From Nephrocerus scutellatus (lineage: Eukaryota > Arthropoda > Insecta > Diptera > Pipunculidae), in the NCBI GenBank assembly GCA_947095585.1, contig OX352763.1:29933462-29997461 (forward strand): a stretch of 64,000 nucleotides of DNA. The letters run 5' to 3'. The position numbers and the translations under genes were made by a program. Within the stretch, counting starts at the first letter, position 1, and every line of letters begins with the position of its first letter. This document shows, piece after piece, positions 11,784 to 22,429 of this stretch. The notes beneath the pieces are model-generated. The model did no database searches. It was not told the DNA's origin and saw nothing but the letters and a program-made list of their open reading frames with translations.

Positions 11784-12059
11784 CAGTAGACTCGCTATTC
11801 CGGACAACTGAAGTTTTGGCTCTGTCCGGATTAGCGATATGTACGGACTATAGAAGGCAAAATTAAATAAAATTAATTGCTATATTTTATTTAAAACTAA
11901 TTATTGTTAAGTAATGGAAAATAAAATTAAAATAATGTTAGCATGAATTTGATTCGAAATAATGTACCTTTTTTTGAATAAGAAATTGGTTAAGGATATC
12001 TAAAGGGTATGCAATTTTGAATTAATTATCGATTAAATTCCTTTAATCAAAAGCATTTT

Positions 12060-13890
12060 TTCAGCTCAATCCTTCAATTTCTCTAAAACTAAAATTTCTG
12101 CCTGAGAAGCATTTGTTTGTTTAGCCCACTGGATGCCCCTTTCGAATAATTGCCTTGCTTCCTTTTTTGTAACTTTCTGAGCATCGTCATTAACATTATA
12201 ATCTATTGCGGTGTCTTCTTCATTTAAATGTTATAAATCACTCTAGAAGGATATCTTTGGTCAGAAAAGTCGTAGGAGAACAGATTTTGACGAATAGCCC
12301 ATTTATTTATTTCACTTGCAGATGCGTTGCCATTAGGATCGAGAATAATAACTATATATATTATATATTTCATGAATTATATTAATTATATTTCATGAAT
12401 TATATTAAAATCAGCACCCACAGAATTAGATTGTAATTGTCGTCGTAGTTCGGCATGTGTTATTGAGTCTTCATTATCCCACTCTAATGAAAATTCTGAC
12501 CATTCTGTTGACGAACTTCTTTTTATATTTCTCTCCGCAATACCTCAAAATACCAAGGTGAATTTAAAAAGAAGACAGCATTTCACAAATTAAACTTTTT
12601 TAGAACTTCTGTTATATTTTTATTGTCGTATAGTAGACCTAGAAAGGGCCACTGGTACTTAGAGATCCTTACATTTGGGAAACCTCTTCGTATTTAAGTG
12701 GTCAAGTCTAACATATGTGAGTTGGGTGGAGTGGGCCTAGGATGGCTTGCTGTCCTAGTGGCAAATGATAGGGTTCGAAGTTCCGGAAGGATGTGCTGCC
12801 AGGGTTTTGCCTTGCAAATGCCCAGGCACTCATACCTAAACGAATAGGTGGTCCTTGATGCCAGATCTGACCAAGTTCGCGTTTGAAAAACGCGGGATAG
12901 CTTGCTATCCTGATGGCAAATGAAATGGCTCAGGTTACGGACTGATGTGCTGCCAGGGTTTTGCCTTGCAAATGCCCAGGCACTCATACCTGAAATTTCC
13001 GAAGCCATTGATGTCAGACTCTATCCAAGGTCGAATTGGTACTTCTTGCCCAACGGATAAGGTTGACCTTCGGGAAACCGAGTCTGAGAGACCAGGTGGA
13101 ACTCTTCGGAGGACTGCCTGGACTGGGACAACTTTGGTGCGGACCCAGTTTCGTTCTGGGGATGTAAAATTATTTTTGCACCAGTCCAAGAAAATATATC
13201 TATGTCGGCATCTAGCCTTTTTCTTTCTTTTACATAGTAAAAGGAAGTATAGTAATCTATCTTTCTTTCTCTTTCTGTATGTCTGTCTGTCTGTGTCCAC
13301 CCCACAGCCTAGCAGGCTTCACTTATTGTAATGAAAATTATTGGAAAAAAATTGTGAGGCGCCGGATGATTTTGAGGGAAATCTGACAGACGGAAGTGAC
13401 AGTTTAGTTGGACAGTTTTTCGAGTTTTTGCAAATAACTCAAAAAGTATAGCACTTAGGAGAAATCTATTGAGTGATCTATTGAGTGCAAAAGAAATTAA
13501 AAAAAAAAAAAATTTAATATAAATTTACTAAAGATTCCGGTCCCGGAAAAAAAATTGAAAAAAAAATTAATGTACATTTACCAAAGATTCACTTCCCGTC
13601 CGTAAAAGAAAGTCGTGTTGTACCCACACCTCCACTTTTTTTGTTGTTGTAGTTTTGTATACTACTGGAAGATCAACATTTTTAAAAGTTCTTGGGTTAA
13701 TTATTGACTTGCCAATTACGAGTAATGGCATATTATAAGGTCCTGTGGCATTAGAAAAGGGCATAAATGTTAAACGATCTTTTGCGATTTTTCGGTCAGT
13801 GTCTAATTTTTCAAATCCATGAACCCATGTCGTTCCTGGTAGAAGTCCCCAAAAACCAGCAAATTCGTCGATATGATATTATACACCTGT
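12060..13890 (-). pseudogene. Decayed pogo/jerky-type DDE transposase
   Basis: On the minus strand, 13.56-13.89 kb reads 'HIDEFAGFWGLLPGTTWV', then 'KDRLTFMPFSNATG' and 'MPLLVIGKSIINPRTFKN'. This is the pattern of the DDE_1 domain of pogo/CENP-B/jerky proteins (KDRLT..LC.NA.G....PLVIGKS..PR.FK). Near 12.06-12.24 kb the minus strand reads 'QLFERGIQWAKQTNASQ', suiting the C-terminal tail of such proteins. The middle, including the last catalytic acidic block, is lost or replaced by an insertion. The transposase cuts and joins DNA in the nucleus at TA sites, but this copy cannot be functional. Confidence 0.7.
12690..13060. repeat. Tandem repeat, 154-bp unit, ~2.4 copies, inside the pogo element
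   Basis: The string 'gctgccagggttttgccttg' followed by 'caaatgcccaggcactcatacct' starts at 12795 and again at 12949. Preceding parts also match ('ggcttgctgtcctagtggcaaatga' against 'agcttgctatcctgatggcaaatga'). A third partial unit starts near 13005. The repeat and its flanks (about 12.65-13.3 kb) interrupt the transposase and are probably a later insertion. Confidence 0.85.
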
Positions 13891-13989
13891 TCCTGATCTA
13901 GGTTTTTCAAAATGTCCGACATTTAAAGGTATCCGGATTACTGAAGTGTCCGTACTAACAATTGTCTGGACTAGAGAGGCTATACTGTA

Positions 13990-14800
13990 CTTAAATGTAC
14001 GCTTATATGGAGAACAAGAATTTTATGTAGCTGCTAGCGCAATGTGCAAGTGCATTTTCTAATAGAAAGAGATTTCTTCTTTTTAATTAAATAAAATGAG
14101 TGGGAATACTACTTGGAAAGATGATGTAGGGCAATTTTGATGTGAATATTTGATGGCCTAGTATTTTTATACTCTAATTAAAACTACACGAAAATAAAAC
14201 CAAAAGAAAATACATAGATCCGCATATAAATAAATTCCATTTACTAAACTAAAACAACGAAACTCACAGAATAATAATTATTACGAGTTGTAAGTTAATG
14301 GAAGGTGAAGTGAAGCATAGGAGCGCTCTACTGTCACTCTTCTGTCAATATTTATATTTGCTACAAATTGGCTGTGACTTATTTACCACGTTTCATGACA
14401 GAGTTTGATTTAAATTAAGGTTTCGTCGAGGTAACTCTGATTAATTTGACAGATGCATTGTAGTTTCTTACAACTAAAATGTCAGTCAAACCAAACTCAA
14501 CCGCTCTGGATTCGTGTGGAATTTATTTGGGTTTAACGAAACTCCATGCACATAAACCTGTGAACCATGTGTTCACTCAATCATGGAAACAAAGTAATTA
14601 CCTTATAGCTTTTTGTTTGGCACACAGTTAATTGTTTCGTGTTAACATCAATATAGAAGTGATCCAAAGTAAATAATTCATAAGCCACTTAATCTCGATG
14701 TGGAATGGTAAGCAGACAAAAACTAGCTACATTTGTCTTTAATCATTTAAGTGATCAATTTGTCGTTATAGTTATATGAGATTTCAAACCAAACTGATAT
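13990..14800. other. TE-poor AT-rich stretch
   Basis: No coding potential or recognisable repeat was found. It may be original intronic sequence. Confidence 0.4.
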
Positions 14801-15380
14801 TTTGATATTCAGCGTGTGACGCGTGTCGCGAGTCGCGTGTGGCGCATCTGATGCGTGGAAAGAAGAACATACTATGAAATAGCCCCGACCTCAAAAACAG
14901 ATATTTTGACGATTATTACCAAATAGTAAAGAACTGTGTGGCGTGTGTCGATGTATACATAAAAGTTTGTACCTAAAAAACTAAGTTTTTTTTACATTTA
15001 CTTGTTTGAACTCATCTGAACTAAGATATGTGAGCTCATCCGCAGCGTCCATTTTGTCAACCGGCACCAGCTGTCTTATTCTTAAGCAATCCTGCTTAGA
15101 ATGAAGATAGCTCTGGTACTTTGGCTTTCAGAGAACACTTGCGGGATTTTTTTAAAACATTTAGTGAACTTGACTTTGTCTGTCTGCTTTCTAACAACGA
15201 CTTAGAGAGCTGCAATTTTTTGAGAAGCTCGGGCCATTTCTGATATTTCGCGTGTGATGCTTGTCACCAACCGCATGTGATGCGTTGAATTGTAGGTTAA
15301 CTGTTAAATAGGCTCCACCTCAAGAACAGATAATTTGGCGATCATAGAACTATGTGACGACAAGCTTGTGGTGTGAGTCG
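14800..15380. repeat. GCGTG-rich repeat family, copy 1
   Basis: It contains 'gtgacgcgtgtcgcgagtcgcgtgtggcgc' in part and a second weaker block near 15.24 kb ('cgcgtgtgatgc'). After it come 'aaaacagatattttgacgattatta' and 'gtgtggcgtgt..ataaaagtttgtacc'. The same order of blocks occurs at 55.7-56.33 kb, and part of it, inverted, at 61.86-61.96 kb. The mariner inserts at its right edge, making this the older layer. The function is unknown; it is most likely a non-autonomous mobile repeat. Confidence 0.65.
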
Positions 15381-15385
15381 ATGTA

Positions 15386-16676
15386 ATGGGTGATAAATTT
15401 AGAGGTATCGGATTTTAAATTGAATCAAAAGAACAAAAATTCAAATTGACTGGGAGATCTTTATTATTTTTGTTTAGAACCATTCATGACATTTATTTTT
15501 TGAAGATAATCCCTTTCAAATGTTGGCCGCAACTGCGTCGTAATTCGGCCATCCGTAAACACCAATTTTGAATGACTCGCTCGAGGACTTCGATCGGTAT
15601 CTCGCGAATAACTTGAGTAATTCTAGCTGCCAATGCCTCAATCGTTGTTGGTTTATCCACAAAACATTTAGACTTTAAATACCCACACAAAAAAAAAGTC
15701 AAAAGGTGTGATATCACACGATCTTGGTGGCCAATCCACCGGTCCGAAACGAGAGATCAATTGGTCACCCAAACACATTGTGTCACGGGCTGTATGGGAT
15801 GTAACGCCATCTTGTTGAAACCAAATGTCGTGGAGATCACGGGCTTCAATTTTCGGCATCAAAAAGTCGTTTATCATGGCGCGATAGCGTTCGCCATTCA
15901 CTTTTACATTGGCGCCAGCCTCGTCTTTGAAGAAATATGGGCTGATGATTCCTCCAGCCCATAGGCCGTACCAGACGGTAGTTTTAATTGGTTGTAATGG
16001 TAGTTCGTGAATGGCTTCGGGTTGCTCTTCAACCCAAATACGGCAATTTTGCTTATTGACGAAGCCATTAATCCAAAAGTGGGCCCAATCGCTGAACAAA
16101 ATTCGGGTCCCAAAATACGAATCTTCGGCGAGTTTTTCAAGAGCCTAACGACTAAAAGTATGACGCTTTAGAAAGTCGACCGGCTTCAATTCTTGGACTA
16201 GCTGTATTTTATACGCTCTCAAACCAATATCTCTGCGTAAAATCGCCCAAGTAGTGCCATAAGATAGGCCAAGTTGTTGAGAACGTCGCCGAATCGATTC
16301 TTCCGTGTTTTCGGCAAAACTCTCACTTACAGCCGCAATATTCTCTTCATTTCGGGCTGTACGTGGTCTAATCGGTCGAGTATCATCCAATAATGAAAAA
16401 TTATTCTCAAGTTTGCCGATGGTATGCCGAATAGTGCGTTCGGAAGGATGATTATGTACACCATAAGTTGGCCTGAGCACGCGATAAACACTTTTCACTG
16501 AGCGTCGATTTTCGTAATACAATTGTACGATTTGTAAACGTTGTTGAGGCGTTAGTCTTTCCATGATGAAATGTCAATGAATACTGAATAGCATTATATA
16601 TTAAGTTTGACAGTAGCCACGCGTGACATGTCCAAAAAATCCTATTGGAAAAAGTACCACCAATCTGATCACCACT
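15386..16676 (-). mobile_element. Mariner element, rosa-like (DD41D-type), 1.29 kb
   Basis: The left end ATGGGTGATAAATTTAG follows TA at 15384-15385. The right end, read inward on the minus strand, is AGTGGTGATCAGATTGG with TA at 16677-16678. These form imperfect TIRs and a TA target duplication, as for Tc1/mariner elements. The transposase lies on the minus strand and fills the element. A truncated sister copy of the right end is at 24.6-24.89 kb. Coding is broken into at least three frames. Confidence 0.88.
15490..16564 (-). pseudogene. Mariner transposase (frameshifted)
   Basis: It begins MERLTPQQRLQIVQLYYENR, an N-terminal HTH of mariner type, and continues for 139 codons to a stop near 16145. 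The next frame gives the catalytic domain. The first D is in 'FSDWAHFW' (a W replaces the usual E of FSDEAHF). The second D is in 'WFQQDGVTSHTA'. The third is in 'RSCDITPFDFFF'. The C-terminal part 'KPTTIEALAARITQVI' lies in a third frame ending at 15493. Only 36 residues separate the second and third D. Relatives with DD41D read about five residues more, so a 15-bp in-frame deletion is likely. Frameshifts near 15.67-15.72 and 16.14 kb make it non-functional. Confidence 0.88.
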
Positions 16677-16679
16677 TAC

Positions 16680-17230
16680 TTTTACTTGTTCTTCTTTAGG
16701 CCGGAGACTTTAGGTATATTTGTATGTTTGATGAGCACTCTTGTACTATATCTGGTACTCGCATTGCTACGATCTACTTGCGTCACTGTCTCTTGACTAG
16801 ACACCAGAAAATCATTTTCGGACGAGCTATCCAACAGCCGCTCAGTCCTATCCTCCTTCTTACATTTTATTTTATTAGAACTTTGGATTTGAATCCCACG
16901 AGTAGGTCGGAAATACGGTCCATTGTGCTAGAGCCGACATGCCAGGATTATAGACTTGCTTGATCACCGTTAGCGATCCGTGATCTTTAACCACTTACTG
17001 ATCATGCAGCCCTCGTCACGGGTACCTCAAAGCCATTATTGGCTTTCTTCCACACTTGCGCTATAAGTTCTTGAATTGTTTGGTGTAATACAGGGACTTC
17101 AGATTTAACCAGCTCTGCTGGGATGCCATCTTATCCTGAGGCCATATTGTTTTAAGCCGATTTAACGCTCTGATAAATTCTCCTACACGCTTGATAGCGA
17201 CGCGACGGCATGGTGTCGTAGTAAGTCAAA
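16680..17230 (-). pseudogene. LINE remnants, including a reverse transcriptase block
   Basis: On the minus strand, 16.985-17.23 kb contains 'FIRALNRLKTIWPQDKMAS' with shifts, and then codons matching 'TIQELIAQVW'. These correspond to the LINE-B block 'INRLKNNKAPGCDGIPAEL' and 'TIHELIVQVWEE' near 23.12-23.26 kb. The stretch 16.69-16.98 kb is probably more of a decayed element but is not assignable. Confidence 0.5.
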
Positions 17231-18725
17231 TGATGTTTTGCTGGTTTGCGATCTTATTAGTTTCTGCTTTCACAGTGTATTGCATTAGAGCTAAGATCAG
17301 TTGAATAATTTGCTTCACTGTGTCTGCTATAGTTTCTTTTCTCAATCTATCTGTTCTTTGGTTCACAGCTAATTCCCTCTCTATCCAAATAAGGAGAAAA
17401 ATTGGGTAAATCTTGCTTAGGCGGACTCTATAGTACGAGTATAAGAAAAAGTACACATATCGGTGCAACAGATACACACAGATACTCGTAGAAACAGAGG
17501 CAAAGAAACAATAAAATAATGCGATACATTTTTGATTTAAATGTACACATCGTTTGTATAGTAGTTAACTAAAGTATTCGCACTTTTTGTTTAACTTCAA
17601 TTCCTAAAAAGTTGCACACCCCCTGCCGCACGGACGACCTTGTGTTGGAACATAGAATGAACACGAAATGTGGAATTATGAAATAAAATTCCACTTAAAT
17701 GTCGTTTATTGGGGGGGAGTTCTTCGACGGCAAAAACAAGAAATGTCCAGTAAGTACTCGTAAGTATTATGTACTCAACTCACGCACACACACATCTAAA
17801 GTATGTATAGAAATCACTGCGAATATTATTTTTTTATTTAAAAACAAAAATAATAAAAGAAACCATTACGATAGGAAATGACAGCGAATTGTTGCAATTG
17901 AGTGTGCGAGCGACAACTAGAGATATGCACAAGTGCGTGTGCAGCAAGTACATATGTACGTACATAGATACTCCTCAGATATTTGTGAATTCGATTTGAG
18001 AAAGGAAGGCAGTCGCAGCTGAGTTGCATAGAGTAGGTATCTATATCTGGTAAATGTGTATCTACGACGTGCATTATTTAAATGCAGATAAACTATCTTT
18101 ATGTACTCGTACCAAGGCGAAAATTATTGCGCAGTCAAACTATTTACACATACACACGCTCGTTCGTACTCTGTTTTACGTTCAATAATAATTATCTGCT
18201 GCCCGTCAGTGATGTTGGTGGTGGTCGCATTTTGTGTATCTACGATTGTATCTACCTGCTGTTTTGAATGTTTAATTGTTGCTAAATTTAGATTGGATTT
18301 TTTTCCCCGTACTTAGGAGAGGAAGAAAAACAACAACTATCATTTGAAGATAACCACAATCTATGAAACATTCAGTAGAAATCGCTTCACAAAAATATAA
18401 TGTCTCTACTCTACTCGACTACTTATGTATCTCTACAGCTACAATACTACATGAGTATCTGACATTTGAAACGGAAACATTTCAAAATTATTGCATTTTT
18501 AAAACGCATGTGTTATTGTCTTGCCGAGAAATACCATTCTCCTCTTCCCTGATTACCTGCAAGGCCAATATAACATTAATTTCTGCCTAAAAAAACTATT
18601 ACATTACATTACACAAAAGGAAAGTTATAAAAATCCATTTTTTAATCAGCCAATAATCCTTCTTTCGGGAAGCCATCACCGGACACCGGTTGTACTGCAA
18701 AATATGATGATATTCGTTCATTAAT
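17231..18725. other. TE-poor stretch
   Basis: Nothing convincing as a gene. CA/GTA-rich, mildly repetitive and AT-rich, with short frames on both strands that show no domains. It may be ancestral intron. Confidence 0.4.
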
Positions 18726-19110
18726 CTTCTATAATCCTTTTATAATTCAAAAGTTATTCTAGAATATCAAAAATAGTCTGTACTCAACATAAAATCATTC
18801 GATAATCTTTAATATTTCTCCTATAATTTCCTATAGTATATAATTCTTTAATTGTAATATTTTTATTATTTTTGCTTATTATGTAATTATTTAATTAATC
18901 TTTTTAATCGTCATATAATTCCGTAATTATCCTTTAATCATATAATGCAATAAATTTTCATGTAATCAGCCTATAATCATCCTTTAAGTTTTCTATAATC
19001 CAAAAATAATTTTTTAAACATTCCATAATCTCATTTAATTATTCTATATCTACCATCCTATAAAAATTCTACGCTCTTCAATAACCATCCTATAAGTTTT
19101 CTTTAATCCA
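18726..19110. repeat. Degenerate TATAATC-rich low-complexity tract
   Basis: Strings such as 'ctataatcc', 'cctataatttcc', 'ctttaatcat' and 'ctataatccaaaaat' recur every 15-30 bp for about 380 bp. No fixed period could be established by eye. The tract abuts the LINE-A copy on its right and looks like a decayed AT minisatellite. Confidence 0.5.
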
Positions 19111-19119
19111 AAAATCCCT

Positions 19120-21420
19120 CTCCACATTTGTTGGTATTTAGTGCAGCTCCATAATTCTGTGTGAGAGTAAACAAACGTCATCAGCGTAGTCCAGATGTTT
19201 GAGTTGAGATGTAAGAGTCCAACGAATTCCTCCGTTTCCAGTAGATAAAGCTGCGCGAAGTACATCGCTAATCACCAACAAAAAAAAGTATCGGCGACAG
19301 AATGCAACCTTGTCGTACCCCACTTAGGATATCGAATTCCTCTGACAGCTTTCCTCTGTGCAGCACATGACATTTAGAGCCATCATAGGTTGCTTTAATA
19401 ATAGCTATTAGTTTATCGGGTATACATCTCATGCGCAAGGCGAGCCAGATAAACTGTCTGTTGACACTGTCAAACGCCTTCTCAAAATCGATGAACAGCA
19501 GGTGCAGTGGTGACCGGAATTCAACGCACTGTTCAATAATGATCCGCAGGGTGCTTATGTGGTCTACACAGGAGGATCCAGTGCGGAAGCCTGCTTGTTC
19601 GGCATCGAGTGTATTTTCCAGATGTTCCTTAATTCGCTCAAGTACTACTTTGGCTATTACCTTTGCAACTGCAGGAAGAACGAAAATGCCTCTCCAGTTT
19701 TCGCACTCCATAAGACTACCTTTTTTAGGGAACTTGACAATCATTCCCTTTTTCCACTCATCTGGGAAACTTTCTGCCTCCAAAGCTCTCTCTACAAGAG
19801 GATATAAAAGCTATGCTGATGTCGTTGGAGCTGCACGCAGGAGCTCTGCGGGTATACAATCTAGTCCTACCGACTTGGTGTTCCTTAGTGCGTTGATCGC
19901 GGTAGCGATATTATCTTTACTGGGAGCTTAGGTGCGAATTCTGGAAATTGTTACTTCCGGCAGCTCCGTTTGATTTGGATGCATATCGTTGGTGAATATA
20001 CGGTTAAGGACCGTATAGAAATGCTCCTTCCATCGCTTGAGCTGATCCTCATCTGAAACGAGTACGGCACCATCTAAGCCTTTCACCGGATGTTGGCTAG
20101 AGCGGTGACCACCTGTCAGCTCTTTGGTGATTCTATAAACGGTTCTGCTATCGCACCTGCTCGCTGCTTCCTCTGCTTCGGAGGCCAGGTTGTTAATATA
20201 CGTTAGTTACGCTTGTCACGTCTTACACTACGCTGCACTTCTCTCATTTTTCTTAGATACATGGACTCTAGCTAGATCCTCGCTGCTGATGGGATATCTA
20301 CAATACGAGCTTTAAGTAGCTTACGTTCTGCAATCCACCTTCAGGTATCTTCGGTAAGCCACGTGCTGTGCCTTGCCTGGCTTCTACCAACAATACTTTC
20401 CGCTCCAGATGTGAAAACATTTTTCACAGCCTTTCAATGTTCCTGGATGGTTGTCGGCAGTGAGCTGCTGATTGCTTCCACTCTTTGCGATAAATGATCC
20501 CTTAATTGTTGGCGTGCTGAGGGTATCTTTAGCCGGTCGATGTTATACCTAGGCATTCGGAAGATATTGCGGAGTCTTTGAACTGATGCAGTATGTAACT
20601 GGACAGCTACCATAAGATGATGATCGCGTACCATACCCATGTCCTAAAACGTCGCCTGATCGCCACATGGTCGATTTGGTTGGATGATGACACCCAACTG
20701 ACTTTGTGGCAGGTCTTATGTTCAAACAGGGTACCTCCCATGACAAGGTGGTTGGTGTTGCAGAAATCAACAAATCTTTCACCATTGTCATTTCGTTCGC
20801 CGAGGCCGTGCTTTCCAATCACATGTCTGATGTATGAGTCCTTCTTTGTCGTTGCGTACCTTGGCATTCAAGTCCCCCATCACGATGAAGATATCTCCGT
20901 TCGGCGTTGCGTTGTGTACAGCACTTAGCTGTTGCAGAAGTTGTCCTTTTCATCCTCAGTCGAAGGATTCGTTGGGGCGTAGCACTGTATGATCGTGACG
21001 CGCCGCACTTAGTCCGAAATCTGGCCTATAAGATCCTATCACTATGCGGGTGCCAGGAAATTAGGCCTCTACGTGCTATTGGCGTTGGCAGCAGACCCAC
21101 TTCAGATTCACGGGGACTGCCGGAGGGTTTGCCGGAGTAAAGTAGCACAGTGTTACACGTTGGGGATTGGTACTCTTCCGCTTCGAGCCATCTTACTTCA
21201 CTAAGTCCCAGTATGTCCAAATTATATCGAAGAAACTTACGTTCCAGTTGAAGAAATCTGGTATTTTTAGGTCCCTCACTCCTTGAGTCAAGGAGCGTCC
21301 TCACATTCCAGAAACCAATCTTAGTCCGGGTACAATAGCCAAAAGTCGTCATTATTCGATCATTACTTATCCGAGGCGTTGTGTCGGGTGGGGTCCAGCT
21401 GCATCCTAACCCTATATATG
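19120..21420 (-). pseudogene. LINE-A (RTE-like) non-LTR retrotransposon, largest copy
   Basis: Read leftward from 21.35 kb. The endonuclease domain opens with 'KIGFWNVRTLLDS' and then 'LDILGLSEVRWLEA', followed near 20.9 kb by a 'GDLNAK'-type block in shifted frames and near 20.7 kb by 'NQIDHVAI'. The reverse transcriptase spans about 19783-19138 and includes 'NWRGIFVLPAVAKVIAKVV', 'AGFRTGSSCVDHI', motif A 'IDFEKAFDSVNR', 'LSGVRQGCILSPILF' and motif C 'LDYADDVC', with the catalytic aspartates present. Frameshifts and stops occur between blocks. The protein would nick DNA and copy RNA by target-primed reverse transcription. There is no RNase H. The RTE-type assignment is by motif style only. 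Confidence 0.85.
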
Positions 21421-21449
21421 GGTACGGTGCCGGGCTTTACCACGGAAGA

Positions 21450-22085
21450 TCAATAAATTACTGAAGAAAAGTTATCTTTGACTAATAATTTTCTTTTCTC
21501 TAATTTTTCTGATTGATTAATCGCAACTATGGGTTTTTTGATTGGATAGATCCTAGAATTTTCACAAACACAATTAGCCCCACTGTAGTAGTAGTAGATA
21601 ATAAATAGAAAGTGTCAAATGGCTGTAAACAAATTACACTCGCACACACATCTCTGCTTTGTTTTGTTAATTTATTCAAGGTTGTGAATAAATTAACAGT
21701 TTAACGCGATAATTTGAGTTTAGCGCAAATTAACATCGACAATAAGTAGGATATTAAGCGATAAAAGCCGCTGGTGGTGAGCGCTTAACCGACAGCTCAC
21801 ATCGTATTAGTGAGTGGTGAAAAGTAACTTGAAATGAAAAGGGGGATACAAAAACAAGCGAAAATTGTTAACTTCATCCAACGACGATGACAGAAGATTA
21901 AAATTTGTTTTGTTACGTTTTTATTTTATAAAAATTTATTTATAAAAAAATTCCACTCTAAAGAGGACTGAAATCAGAAGGGTAATCGTTTTAAATTTAC
22001 TTAAGTGAGTGACAGAGTGACATTGGAATCAGTCTGGTTTCGGAGTAGACTACAAAGTACCACTGCATAAGTTAAAGTAATTTTT
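21450..22085. other. Non-coding stretch
   Basis: No recognisable gene or repeat. It lies between LINE-A and the second GT-rich minisatellite. Confidence 0.4.
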
Positions 22086-22089
22086 TGAA

Positions 22090-22400
22090 GTTAAACTTTG
22101 GGGGTCTTTTTGAAGATCTTTTGGGGTCTTTTGGCGGTCTTTTAAGGTTACTTGGTGTTATTTTGAGGGTCTTTTGGTGATGTTTTGGGGAGTATTTTAG
22201 TGGTCTTGTAGGGGTGGTCTTTTGAGAGTCTCCTGGTAATGTTTTGTGAAGTCTTTTAGAGATGGGGAGTATTTTAGTGATGAGAGTCTTTTGGGGTCTT
22301 TTCGGGGTCTTTTGATGGTCTTTGGGGGGAGGTATTTTTTAGGTATCTTGAGGATATTTTGAGGGTCTTTTAAAGGTCTCTTGGAGGTTTTAATGCTTGC
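22090..22400 (+). repeat. GT-rich minisatellite, locus 2
   Basis: Degenerate units such as 'ggtcttttggggtc' and 'ttttgagggtc' continue for about 300 bp in the same orientation as locus 1. Immediately to the right, LINE-B sequence begins. Confidence 0.85.
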
Positions 22401-22429
22401 ACGTATTGACACAAACCCCAAAAATAATT

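Larger units (their letters stand above)
11784..13987 (-). mobile_element. pogo/CENP-B-like DNA transposon with TIRs and TA target duplication
   Basis: The left end begins CAGTAGACTCGCTATTCCGG after TA (11782-11783). The right end reads ...GGCTATACTG followed by TA (13988-13989), and its reverse complement is CAGTATAGCCTCTCTAGTCC. The termini therefore form imperfect inverted repeats with a TA duplication, as in pogo-type Tc1/mariner elements. Inner TIR blocks also match ('tccgga', 'acttcagt'). The interior encodes a decayed minus-strand transposase and is interrupted by a block of other repeats (about 12.65-13.3 kb). Confidence 0.75.
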
